A DNA stretch of 64,000 nt. Origin: an uncultured Thermoanaerobaculia bacterium. GTDB lineage: Bacteria > Acidobacteriota > Thermoanaerobaculia > Multivoradales > Multivoraceae. The DNA is taken from assembly GCA_951813015.1 (NCBI GenBank), contig CATOTG010000007.1:1-64000 (forward strand). Direction: 5' to 3'. Below are positions 8,288 through 15,172 of the stretch, in pieces. The position numbers and the translations under genes were made by a program. Numbering within the stretch: the first letter of the stretch is position 1; the number at the start of each line of letters is the position of its first letter. Below the pieces are notes generated by a model. It saw only the letters and a list, made by a program, of their open reading frames with translations. It was not told where the DNA came from and ran no database searches.

Positions 8288-8735
8288 CAAGTCCAGCCTG
8301 CGCTGGGACCTCAGAGAACAGCGGGTAAACGAGATGATCGAGGGCATGACGATCAAGACCGTGGCCGGCTTCCTGAACGGCGACGGAGGCGCCCTGCTCA
8401 TTGGCGTCGGCGACGACGGCGAGCCTCTCGGCCTTCAACGCGACTTCGAGACCCTGAGCAAGAAGCCGGACCACGACGGCCTTGAGCTCCACCTGCAACA
8501 ACTATTCGTCCGGAGCTTCGGCGAGGCGACCGCTTCGTCCTTCCTCACCGTGAACTTCCACCAGATCGACGGCCGGGACATCTGCCAGGTGACCGTGGAG
8601 CCCAGTGACCATCCGGTCTACGTGGAGCAGAAGGGCCAGCAGGCGGTGTTCTGGCTGCGCGTGGGCAACGCGACGCGCTCCCTGCCGATCAACGAGGCGG
8701 TGCGCCACATTCAGACCCGCTGGAGCGGCAGGTGA
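8283..8735 (+). pseudogene. AlbA_2 (Schlafen-type) domain protein, N-terminus lost
   Basis: Reads ECKSSLRWDLREQRVN, TIKTVAGFLNGDGGALLIGV, DGREPLG-like turns, then GRDICQVTVEPSDHPVY and FWLRVGNATRSLPINEA, a good match to the AlbA_2 nucleic-acid-binding domain of AAA_4/Schlafen-related proteins. The domain normally lies inside a longer protein; here everything before the ESKSS motif is replaced by antisense of the IS3 remnant. An open frame from 8070 could still give a 221-residue chimera. The stop (8733-8735) overlaps the GTG of the next gene, so it may once have been cotranscribed with the MNT/HEPN/ATPase cassette. Confidence 0.65.
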
Positions 8736-9091
8736 GCGGCCCCACCGGCCAGAGGCCGGCCTTGCACCGCAAGGGCGCTCTCGACCCGCGCCTCCTCGAA
8801 GACATCGTGCGGCGGGTGGTGGAAATCGCGGCGCCGGAGCGCATCATCATGTTCGGCTCTGCGGCGCGGGGCGAGATGGGGCCCCACAGCGATGTGGATC
8901 TGCTCGTCGTCAAGGACAACGTCCACCGCCGGCGCCTGGCAGGGGACATCTACGAGAATCTTCATGGCGTCGGGGCGCCGGTCGACGTCGTCGTCGTGAC
9001 GCCGGAGGACATCGCGCGCTACGGGGACAGCCACGCTCTCGTCATCAAACCGGCTTTGCGCGACGGAAGAATCGTTTATGAAGCCGCCTGA
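8732..9091 (+). CDS. MNT-type minimal nucleotidyltransferase
   Basis: 119 residues starting GTG 8732, overlapping the previous stop as GTGA. It carries the nucleotidyltransferase signature GS-x10-DxD: G42, S43, then D54 and D56 in FGSAARGEMGPHSDVDLLVV. Proteins of this class pair with HEPN proteins as type VII toxin-antitoxin modules; the known MntA antitoxin inactivates its HEPN toxin by adding AMP to it. The C-terminal half (DVVVVTPEDIARYGDS, ALRDGRIVYEAA) is typical of MNT paired genes. It overlaps the HEPN gene by 14 bases, so the two are translationally coupled. Confidence 0.88.
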   Translation: MSGPTGQRPALHRKGALDPRLLEDIVRRVVEIAAPERIIMFGSAARGEMGPHSDVDLLVVKDNVHRRRLAGDIYENLHGVGAPVDVVVVTPEDIARYGDSHALVIKPALRDGRIVYEAA

Positions 9092-9479
9092 GCGGTACGA
9101 ACCCGACGATCCCCGCGAGTGGATGAACCGCGCCAGGAGCAACTTGCGGCGGGCGCGTGACCAGACGCCTGGGACCTACCTGGAGGATCTCTGTTTCGAT
9201 GCTCAGCAAGCGGCAAAGAAGGCGATCAAGGCGATGCTGCTTGGGCGGGGCATCGACTTCCCCTACGTCCACGACCTGGCGGAACTGACCGGAATTCCGG
9301 GCATCGACCTGCCGAAGTGGGAGAAGCGCATCATCGAAGCGAAGAAGGGCGTCGTGCGTCGTCGGCCCGTGTCGGAACGGGCGAAGCGCCTGTTCTGGGA
9401 AGACGGCTCGGCGGCCATGGCCAAGGCGCTGGAGCAACCCGGCGGACTGCTACGCGACCTGTTCGCCGCCCCGCGCTAA
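9078..9479 (+). CDS. HEPN-domain protein, partner of the MNT protein
   Basis: 133 residues. The HEPN core is visible at about residues 36-69: LEDLCFDAQQAAKKAIKAML followed by FPYVHDLAEL. This is the non-Cas HEPN class with an FxAQQAAEKALKA helix; I do not see a clean RX4-6H ribonuclease motif, so nuclease activity is uncertain, and in close relatives the position of D in CFDAQQ is often histidine. Overlaps the MNT gene by 14 bases and is followed after 20 bases by the AAA/TOPRIM gene. Expected role is toxin or regulated effector of the pair. Confidence 0.85.
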   Translation: MKPPERYEPDDPREWMNRARSNLRRARDQTPGTYLEDLCFDAQQAAKKAIKAMLLGRGIDFPYVHDLAELTGIPGIDLPKWEKRIIEAKKGVVRRRPVSERAKRLFWEDGSAAMAKALEQPGGLLRDLFAAPR

Positions 9480-9499
9480 CCGGAAGAGCGCCAGCTCAG

Positions 9500-11209
9500 A
9501 TGCTCCGCAAGATCACCGTCCGAAACTTCAAGAGCTTCCGGGACCAGTCCTTCGATCTGGGCGACTCGGTTGTCCTGGCCGGGCCGAACAACGCAGGCAA
9601 GACAACGCTGCTCCAGGCGATCTCGGCGTGGCGGTTCGCGCTCGACCGCTGGCTGGCCCAACGGGAAGGCAGCCGTTCCGTCCGGCGATCCGGCGTTGCG
9701 ATCACCCGGACCGACTTCACGCCAGCCCCGCTACGCGCGATGAACCTGCTGTGGGAAGACCGCCGGGTGACCGGCAGGGCGGGCATGGCGGGAGCGCGTC
9801 GGATGATCGAGATCGTCGCTGAAGGCGAAGACCGGGACGGCCCCTGGACCTGTGGCATGGAGTTCCAGTACGCGAACCGGGAACTGCTGCACGCTCGGCC
9901 GCGGGGCACAAAGGACATGTCGCCGGCGGACATCGCGCGCTTTCCTCCAGCAGCGGCAAGAGACCTCGACGTCGTCTTCGTTCCGCCCTTCTCGGGGATC
10001 GAGCGGGAAGAACCCCGTCGTGAAGCCGGCTTGCAGGATCTGCTCATCGGGCAGGGGCGACCTGGTGAGATTCTGCGCAATCTTCTCTACGAGGTCTCGG
10101 AAAGAAAGGAAAGCGACGATTGGCGGAATCTCTCGCGCTACATGGACGATCTCTTCCGCATCGAGCTGCGAAGACCCGCGTACTCCGTTGCGCAGCCCTT
10201 TATCGTCAGCGAGTACCGCGAAAAGGGGCACAGACGCCCGCTCGACCTGGCGAACGTTGGCAGCGGAACGCTTCAGGTCCTCCTGATTCTCGCTTTCCTC
10301 TACGCCCGCCGGGCTTCCGTCATTCTGCTTGACGAACCGGACGCTCACCAACACGTCATCCTGCAACACGAGGTCTGCGGTCTGATCCGCAAGGTCGCCA
10401 GGGAGCGCGGCGGGCAGGTGATTCTCGCCACCCACTCGGAAGTCGTTCTCGACGCGACAGCGCCCGAGCAGGTCATCGGCTTCTTCGGCGAAACGCCTCG
10501 CGCCCTAACGAGCCCCGTCGAACGGGACGCCGTACGCGAGGCGCTGAAACGGATTACGACGACAGAGCTTCTTCAGGCGCGCGAGCTGCGCGCCCTCCTC
10601 TACACCGAGGGCGAGACGGACGAGAAGATCCTCCGTGAGTGGGCGAGAATCCTGGACCATCCGGCGCAGGCGTTCTTCGACCGACCTTTCGTCCGCTGGC
10701 TCCGCGGAAGCAACCTGCGCGACGCGAGAGATCATTACTTCGCGATGCGCGCCGTCGTTCCAGACCTGCGAGCCGTGTGTCTCCTGGATGGCGACAACCG
10801 GGATTATCCCGACGACTCGACGACTTCCACCGGTCTGCGCGTCCTTCGCTGGCGCCGCTACGAGATCGAGAACTACCTGCTCCAGCCGAGCGCCATCACC
10901 CGCTTCGTTGCCGAATTCCCGTTGTTCGAGGAGCGCATGGGCGCCGACGTCGAGAACGAGTTCTGGAAGCAGGTGCCAACAGGGACGGACCTCTTCGGCG
11001 ACCACGTGTCGCTGGTCCGGGTCAAGGCGAGCACCGAGTTCCTGACGCCGCTCTTCGAACTCCTTCGGCAACCCACTCACAAGAAGGACCTCTACCTGCT
11101 CGCCTCCAAGATGCGGCCCGAGGAGATCCACCCGGAGGTCACGGAGAAACTCGACCGGATCGCCCAGGCGCTCGGCTTGCCGGCGAACGGCGCCTTGGAA
11201 AAGGCCTGA
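9500..11209 (+). CDS. OLD-like AAA ATPase with TOPRIM/DUF4435-type nuclease domain
   Basis: 569 residues from ATG 9500. N-terminal ABC/SMC-like ATPase: Walker A GPNNAGKTT (28-36), a signature-like VGSGTLQVLLI region (about 252-262), Walker B SVILLDEPDAH (about 273-283) and switch histidine in LATHSEVVLD. A C-terminal TOPRIM-like domain follows: E in LLYTEGETDEKIL (about 366-378) and DxD in CLLDGDNRD (about 427-435), then RRYEIENYLL (about 452-461), a motif of DUF4435-type proteins. This layout is that of OLD-family nucleases (as in P2 Old, GajA and PARIS-type systems), but no UvrD helicase or second subunit follows. It lies 20 bases after the HEPN gene, so it probably belongs to the same operon. 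Confidence 0.85.
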   Translation: MLRKITVRNFKSFRDQSFDLGDSVVLAGPNNAGKTTLLQAISAWRFALDRWLAQREGSRSVRRSGVAITRTDFTPAPLRAMNLLWEDRRVTGRAGMAGARRMIEIVAEGEDRDGPWTCGMEFQYANRELLHARPRGTKDMSPADIARFPPAAARDLDVVFVPPFSGIEREEPRREAGLQDLLIGQGRPGEILRNLLYEVSERKESDDWRNLSRYMDDLFRIELRRPAYSVAQPFIVSEYREKGHRRPLDLANVGSGTLQVLLILAFLYARRASVILLDEPDAHQHVILQHEVCGLIRKVARERGGQVILATHSEVVLDATAPEQVIGFFGETPRALTSPVERDAVREALKRITTTELLQARELRALLYTEGETDEKILREWARILDHPAQAFFDRPFVRWLRGSNLRDARDHYFAMRAVVPDLRAVCLLDGDNRDYPDDSTTSTGLRVLRWRRYEIENYLLQPSAITRFVAEFPLFEERMGADVENEFWKQVPTGTDLFGDHVSLVRVKASTEFLTPLFELLRQPTHKKDLYLLASKMRPEEIHPEVTEKLDRIAQALGLPANGALEKA

Positions 11210-11342
11210 GCGTCAACTTCGTCAACCGCCATCGCAACATGGCCGACCCGTTTCGTGCGTTCCTTCGGAATCTGACGGTCGCGATGACCGCCGCCACCCA
11301 CCGGTCGATAGACATCCATGCGCGACGCGGTCAAGGACCGAG
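11210..11342. other. spacer between the ATPase gene and the CRISPR array
   Basis: 133 bases on the trailer side of the array. No gene, promoter or terminator hairpin is evident. Confidence 0.4.
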
Positions 11343-12185
11343 CGGGAGCGAAGGCCGGGGCGTGAACCCCGGCAACCGGCCTGACTTCCAACCTGGCCGC
11401 CAACACCAAACGTGTCCACGCTCAACGAAGGCCGGGGCGTGAACCCCGGCGACATTTGATCCAGGCAGGATTCTTCAGCATCCGCGACTTCTGCGCTCAA
11501 CGAGGGCCGGGGCGTGAACCCCGGCGACACGCTACGCGGCGACCGCGTGGTCGATCTGCTGCGGCCGCTCAACGAAGGCCGGGGGGTGAACCCCGGCGAC
11601 ACTAGGCATAAAGGAGCGATCCGGCATCGACCGTGCGCGCTCAACGAAGGCCGGGGGGTGAACCCCGGCGACACCTTCGGCCACCAGTCGCCCCAGAGCA
11701 TGAAGTTCATCGCTCAACGAAGGCCGGGGGGTGAACCCCGGCGACACGATCTAGGACGCGCTGAGGACTCCAGGAAGGGCCTCGCTCAACGAAGGCCGGG
11801 GGGTGAACCCCGGCGACACGCGAATGACGTCGAGCGGCGGAACGGGCGGCACCAGGCGCTCAACGAAGGCCGGGGGGTGAACCCCGGCGACACGGGCGGG
11901 AGGTCGATCACGCCGTGGGCGTCCGACTCCGCTCAACGAAGGCCGGGGGGTGAACCCCGGCGACACTCTATGGTCGCGCCCCATGTGGCGCTACCGTCGT
12001 ACGCTCAACGAAGGCCGGGGGGTGAACCCCGGCGACACGCCACGGGTGGCCCGGCGGACCGTTCACCTCCGGGCCCGCTCAACGAAGGCCGGGGGGTGAA
12101 CCCCGGCGACACCGTCTGCTCGTTGACCAGCACACCCGCGCTCGACTTCGCTCAACGAAGGCCGGGGGGTGAACCCCGGCGACAC
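11343..12185 (-). CRISPR. CRISPR array, 12 repeats of 36 bp, 11 spacers
   Basis: Repeat as read on the plus strand: GCTCAACGAAGGCCGGGG, then GGTGAACCCCGGCGACAC. Starts: 11343 (degenerate), 11420, 11495, 11567, 11639, 11712, 11784, 11858, 11931, 12003, 12077, 12150. Spacers are 36-41 bases. The inner palindrome (GCCGGGG against CCCCGGC) would form the crRNA hairpin. The three leftmost copies carry C where the others carry G (GGGGCGTGAA against GGGGGGTGAA), and the leftmost has six mismatched first bases and a changed end, so the left side is the old trailer end. The leader is therefore on the cas2 side and transcription runs on the minus strand with the cas genes. No spacer resembles anything else in the window by eye. 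Confidence 0.97.
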
Positions 12186-12359
12186 TGCTAATGGCCCAAA
12201 GAGGCCGGCAGAAGGGCGTGATTCCGACCCGCCGAGCGAAGTCTCGCGTCAGGCAACGACCGGCGCGACCTGTCCGGACCGCTCCAAGGCGTTCCTGGGG
12301 CAGCCAAAACGGGTTCAAACTGGTATTTGTCAAAGATCACCGGAGGTTCGCAGCAGACC
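12186..12359 (-). promoter_or_regulatory. CRISPR leader, with a TTGACA -35 box
   Basis: 174 bases between the newest repeat and the end of cas2. On the minus strand a consensus TTGACA lies at 12333-12328, followed by an AT-richer stretch (AATACCAGTTTGAACCCG); the -10 is weak. The polarity of repeat decay supports this side as leader. It may also hold integration signals for Cas1-Cas2. Confidence 0.6.
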
Positions 12360-12650
12360 TCAGAGCAGCCACGGTTCCCCGACTTCGCGCTCTGCGGCCC
12401 GGCCGAGCCGGACTCGGGAGTCAGACAGGCGGCCAGGAAGACGGTAGAGCATCACGGAATCCTCCCGGTCGTCAATCGTGTCCCGGATCTCGTTCAACAT
12501 CCTCGCCAGCCTTGTCGGAGACAACCGACACTCGAAGACTGATAACTGAACCCGCTCGCCGTACCTCTCGCAGACCTTGGCCAAGCGCCTCAATCGCCGG
12601 GCACCCTTGCCGTTCGTGTCGGCGATGTCATAGGTCAGGACGAAGTCCAA
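12360..12650 (-). CDS. cas2: Cas2, CRISPR adaptation protein
   Basis: 96 residues, start TTG 12650 (one base after the cas1 stop, GTGAGTTGG junction). The Cas2 ferredoxin-like fold is clear: first strand FVLTYDIADTNGKGARRLR with the conserved aspartate D8, then RYGERVQLSVFECRLSP and the last strand DSVMLYRLPG. It dimerises and bridges Cas1 dimers during spacer integration. Last gene of the cas operon, 174 bases from the array. Confidence 0.93.
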   Translation of the reverse strand: MDFVLTYDIADTNGKGARRLRRLAKVCERYGERVQLSVFECRLSPTRLARMLNEIRDTIDDREDSVMLYRLPGRLSDSRVRLGRAAEREVGEPWLL

Positions 12651-12651
12651 C

Positions 12652-13668
12652 TCACACCATCACGAACGGCGGATACGCAGGAATATCTCCCCGCAGGTAT
12701 CTGGCGAGCAACGTGGCCTGCACCGTTGGCAAGGCCCAGCGACCCACCCGCCGACCGAGAACGCGATGGGCCACTTCCGTCTCCTTGTGCTTCTCCCATG
12801 CCGAGAGCAGCGAGGACCGGCCTTCATCACTCAGGTACACCGCATTGCCCGGAACCCGGGTGAAACCAGCTGCACCAATCTGCTTGCGGCGAATGAGCGA
12901 AACGACGAACCGGTCCGTGAGTGCTCGGACTTCTTCAGCAAGATCGAGTGCCAGCGAAGGTCGTCCAGAGCGAGGCCGGTGGAAAAACCCCATCTGGTAA
13001 TCGAGCCCCACACTTTCCACGGCGCCGATGAACTCCGCGACGAGCAACCCATAACAGAAGCTCAGCAACGCGTTGACCGGATCGCGCGGTGGCCGACGGC
13101 TCCTCATGGAGTACGAAAAATCGCTGGTCGACAGAACCCGACCAAGGGCGCCGAAGTAGAGCCGCGCCGCATCGCCTTCAATCCCCCGTACATGGTCTGG
13201 CGTCTCCGCCTCGGGAAGGCGAAACACCCGCTGTCTCAGGTGCCGCGCGCGCCTCGCCAGATCGCGGCCTTCGTCGCGTCCAGCGGAATCCCGTGCCCAG
13301 CGGTCGACGACATGGCGGCTGTTCTGCAACTTGGCAGCCACGATGAGCTTGGCGAGACTCAGGGATCGCCCAGCGTCCGAAACGGCCTCATGGAGGGCCA
13401 TCCGAAGATGAACGTTGCCACCGATTGGGCCGCCCACAACCCATCGCACAGATCCGCCTCTTCGCAATGCGGCGACACGGACGTTCCGGCTGACGCAGGC
13501 GTCGATTGCCTGCGACGTGATCTGGCCAGCACCCAGGAGCACTACCGCGTCCACGGCTTCCAGGGGAACGCGGTGCCGGCCATCCGGGCTTGAGACGAGA
13601 AGAGCCCCGCTTCGGACTCCCACCTTGGCCCGGTGGTGCCGAACGTAGACCGTGCTCAGATACCGCAT
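12652..13668 (-). CDS. cas1: Cas1, CRISPR integrase
   Basis: 338 residues from ATG 13668. N-terminal beta domain (STVYVRHHRAKVGV, VPLEAVDAVVLLGAGQIT) and C-terminal helical domain with the metal ligands: E in RGIEGDAARLYFG, H in LDYQMGFFHRPRSGRPSLAL and D/E in LDLAEEVRAL. In most type I-G loci Cas1 is fused to the C-terminus of Cas4; here it is a separate protein whose start overlaps the cas4 stop by 13 bases in a different frame. The cas1 frame stays open upstream into cas4, so a split of an ancestral fusion by frameshift is possible. Confidence 0.95.
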   Translation of the reverse strand: MRYLSTVYVRHHRAKVGVRSGALLVSSPDGRHRVPLEAVDAVVLLGAGQITSQAIDACVSRNVRVAALRRGGSVRWVVGGPIGGNVHLRMALHEAVSDAGRSLSLAKLIVAAKLQNSRHVVDRWARDSAGRDEGRDLARRARHLRQRVFRLPEAETPDHVRGIEGDAARLYFGALGRVLSTSDFSYSMRSRRPPRDPVNALLSFCYGLLVAEFIGAVESVGLDYQMGFFHRPRSGRPSLALDLAEEVRALTDRFVVSLIRRKQIGAAGFTRVPGNAVYLSDEGRSSLLSAWEKHKETEVAHRVLGRRVGRWALPTVQATLLARYLRGDIPAYPPFVMV

Positions 13669-14267
13669 GAAGTCACGACTTCCGCCAGGTAGCGGCGGAT
13701 TCTCCGTCGAGCGCCCACAAGCTGCGGGAGACAGTGTGGCTCCAACTGACACGTTCGGCAGCGCCGGTCGTTGGGTGCATCCGGCAACAAGCCCGACACG
13801 AGCTGATCGCGGATACACCCGATGATCTCGCACGTCTCGGCCCGGAGCTTCGCCGTGAGGGCGACGCACTCCTTGCGCCGAGGTCCTCCATACCAAACGT
13901 AGCCAGCCGGAATCACCGTGTGAAGCATCTCCTCGAGGCAGAGCGCCTGGGCGCAAAGCTGAAGATCCGCCGCTGAACCGTGGCGGACTCCCGACTTGTA
14001 CTCCACCGGCATTACCTGACCGGCCGCAACCTCCACCGCATCAGCGCGTCCAGACAAACCGAGACGCTCGGACCAGAGTGGAATCGCTCTGAGCACCAGT
14101 CGGCCTCGTTCAACGCGGTGTTTACCGCCGTCCACCCGCCGATGATCTCGGGAGCCTCGAACGGTGTGGGCGTTGTCGCTCCAGACGCCATCGCCGTGGA
14201 TCAGGGCGCACTGGCGAGGGCAGTAGGCGTAGTGTTCGATCGCCGAGATTGGCACGACGGGCCTCAC
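13656..14267 (-). CDS. cas4: Cas4, CRISPR-associated RecB-type exonuclease
   Basis: 203 residues if GTG 14267 is used; this GTG overlaps the stop of the upstream gene as GTGA. The iron-sulfur cysteines are present: one in CPRQCAL near the N-terminus and the C-terminal trio in CRTCQLEPHCLP. RecB nuclease motifs follow the family: GRADAVEV (D) and PVEYKSG (E-x-K), then DLQLCAQALCLEEM (QxxxY-like). Cas4 trims prespacers and selects PAM ends with Cas1. Stand-alone here rather than fused to Cas1. The reading frame continues upstream to 14381, but that part overlaps the neighbour and is unlike Cas4. Confidence 0.93.
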   Translation of the reverse strand: MRPVVPISAIEHYAYCPRQCALIHGDGVWSDNAHTVRGSRDHRRVDGGKHRVERGRLVLRAIPLWSERLGLSGRADAVEVAAGQVMPVEYKSGVRHGSAADLQLCAQALCLEEMLHTVIPAGYVWYGGPRRKECVALTAKLRAETCEIIGCIRDQLVSGLLPDAPNDRRCRTCQLEPHCLPQLVGARRRIRRYLAEVVTSCGI

Positions 14268-15172
14268 GGTGACAGCCGCTCCGACGCAAACCCGCGAGTC
14301 GGGTCGAAGCTGCCCCTGCTCAGATAGCGCCGGGTCCGCCATGCTGCGTGCACACCCAACAGTGGCTGGCTCCCCTTCCACCGACTCCCAGCCCAGACAT
14401 CCAGCAGAGCATCAATCCCGACACGATCAAGAGCTTTGGACCACGCAGGCCAGAAGAACTCGATGCTGGAAGACCGCCCGGCGCTCCCTCGCTCAGACCG
14501 TCTCTCCCAACCCCTCTGAATGGCCGGACCACCGGAAACACTGCCGGCAACCCTCACCGGAAACAGCGCGAGGCCGAAAAATGCCAACACTTCGACGACT
14601 GGATCAATCCACCTTTTCGTGTCGTCTGCCAACGATCCGAGCCTGAAGGCGTCGAAGCCCAGGCCATTGTCCTGCACTCGACGCCCACGCCCCATCAACG
14701 AGCTGGGAATGTCCTCCCGAGGCCGCTCGACATGTGCATGAGCCTTCATCAGCCTGTGGTGCAACCACTTGATCGTCCCCGGCCCGGCCGGATCGAAACG
14801 GGCATGGGCCACTTCACCGTTCTTCGGATCCACGCATAGGTCCGTCATCGTGGACGACAGTGTCCAGGAGTCCGGGTCGGCTCGCGCCTTGCGGGCCCGC
14901 TCGCTGAAGACCGTCCACGGGACCTTTCGCTCAAGCCCCGCGTGGCCGTTCCAGGTCTCCGCGACAGGCATGGCCTCAAGCTGACCGCGGTCAGGCCAGC
15001 AACCGACGATCTCCTCGACCGGATCCATATCCGCGCCAGACAGGACGGCGACCGGCGTAGCTTCCTCGGTCCAGTGAAGTCGCATCTCCTTCACAAGCAC
15101 CGTCGCTCCCACTGCCGCCAACCACCCGTTGACCCACGGCGCCTGAAGGCCGGAACAGGAAACACTGGACAT
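14264..15172 (-). CDS. type I-G large-subunit-like protein (Cas8u2, GSU0052/Csb3 family)
   Basis: 302 residues from ATG 15172, which overlaps the cas3 stop as TGATG. Begins SCSGLQAPWVNGWLAAVGA, a start typical of the GSU0052-type protein placed after cas3 in type I-G loci; later blocks are TLSSTMTDLCVDPKNGEVA and FDAFRLGSLADD, DPVVEVLAFFGLALFP. By position and length it should be the Cascade large subunit that reads the PAM. It shows little motif conservation, so the name rests on order and on these N-terminal and central phrases. Databases also call this family a Cas3-extension protein. Confidence 0.75.
   Translation of the reverse strand: MSSVSCSGLQAPWVNGWLAAVGATVLVKEMRLHWTEEATPVAVLSGADMDPVEEIVGCWPDRGQLEAMPVAETWNGHAGLERKVPWTVFSERARKARADPDSWTLSSTMTDLCVDPKNGEVAHARFDPAGPGTIKWLHHRLMKAHAHVERPREDIPSSLMGRGRRVQDNGLGFDAFRLGSLADDTKRWIDPVVEVLAFFGLALFPVRVAGSVSGGPAIQRGWERRSERGSAGRSSSIEFFWPAWSKALDRVGIDALLDVWAGSRWKGSQPLLGVHAAWRTRRYLSRGSFDPTRGFASERLSP

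Noticed and set aside
9078..9479. HEPN protein as a canonical RX4-6H ribonuclease toxin
   Set aside because: The motif is not evident; only the AQQAAxKAIKA helix is. The nuclease claim was left open.
9500..11209. Gabija system (GajA-GajB)
   Set aside because: The ATPase/TOPRIM protein is OLD-like, but no UvrD-type helicase follows; the CRISPR array begins 134 bases later.
12300..12340. tRNA-like GGGTTCAAAC stretch in the CRISPR leader
   Set aside because: No acceptor or anticodon stems can be drawn around it; no tRNA or rRNA gene was found anywhere in the window.
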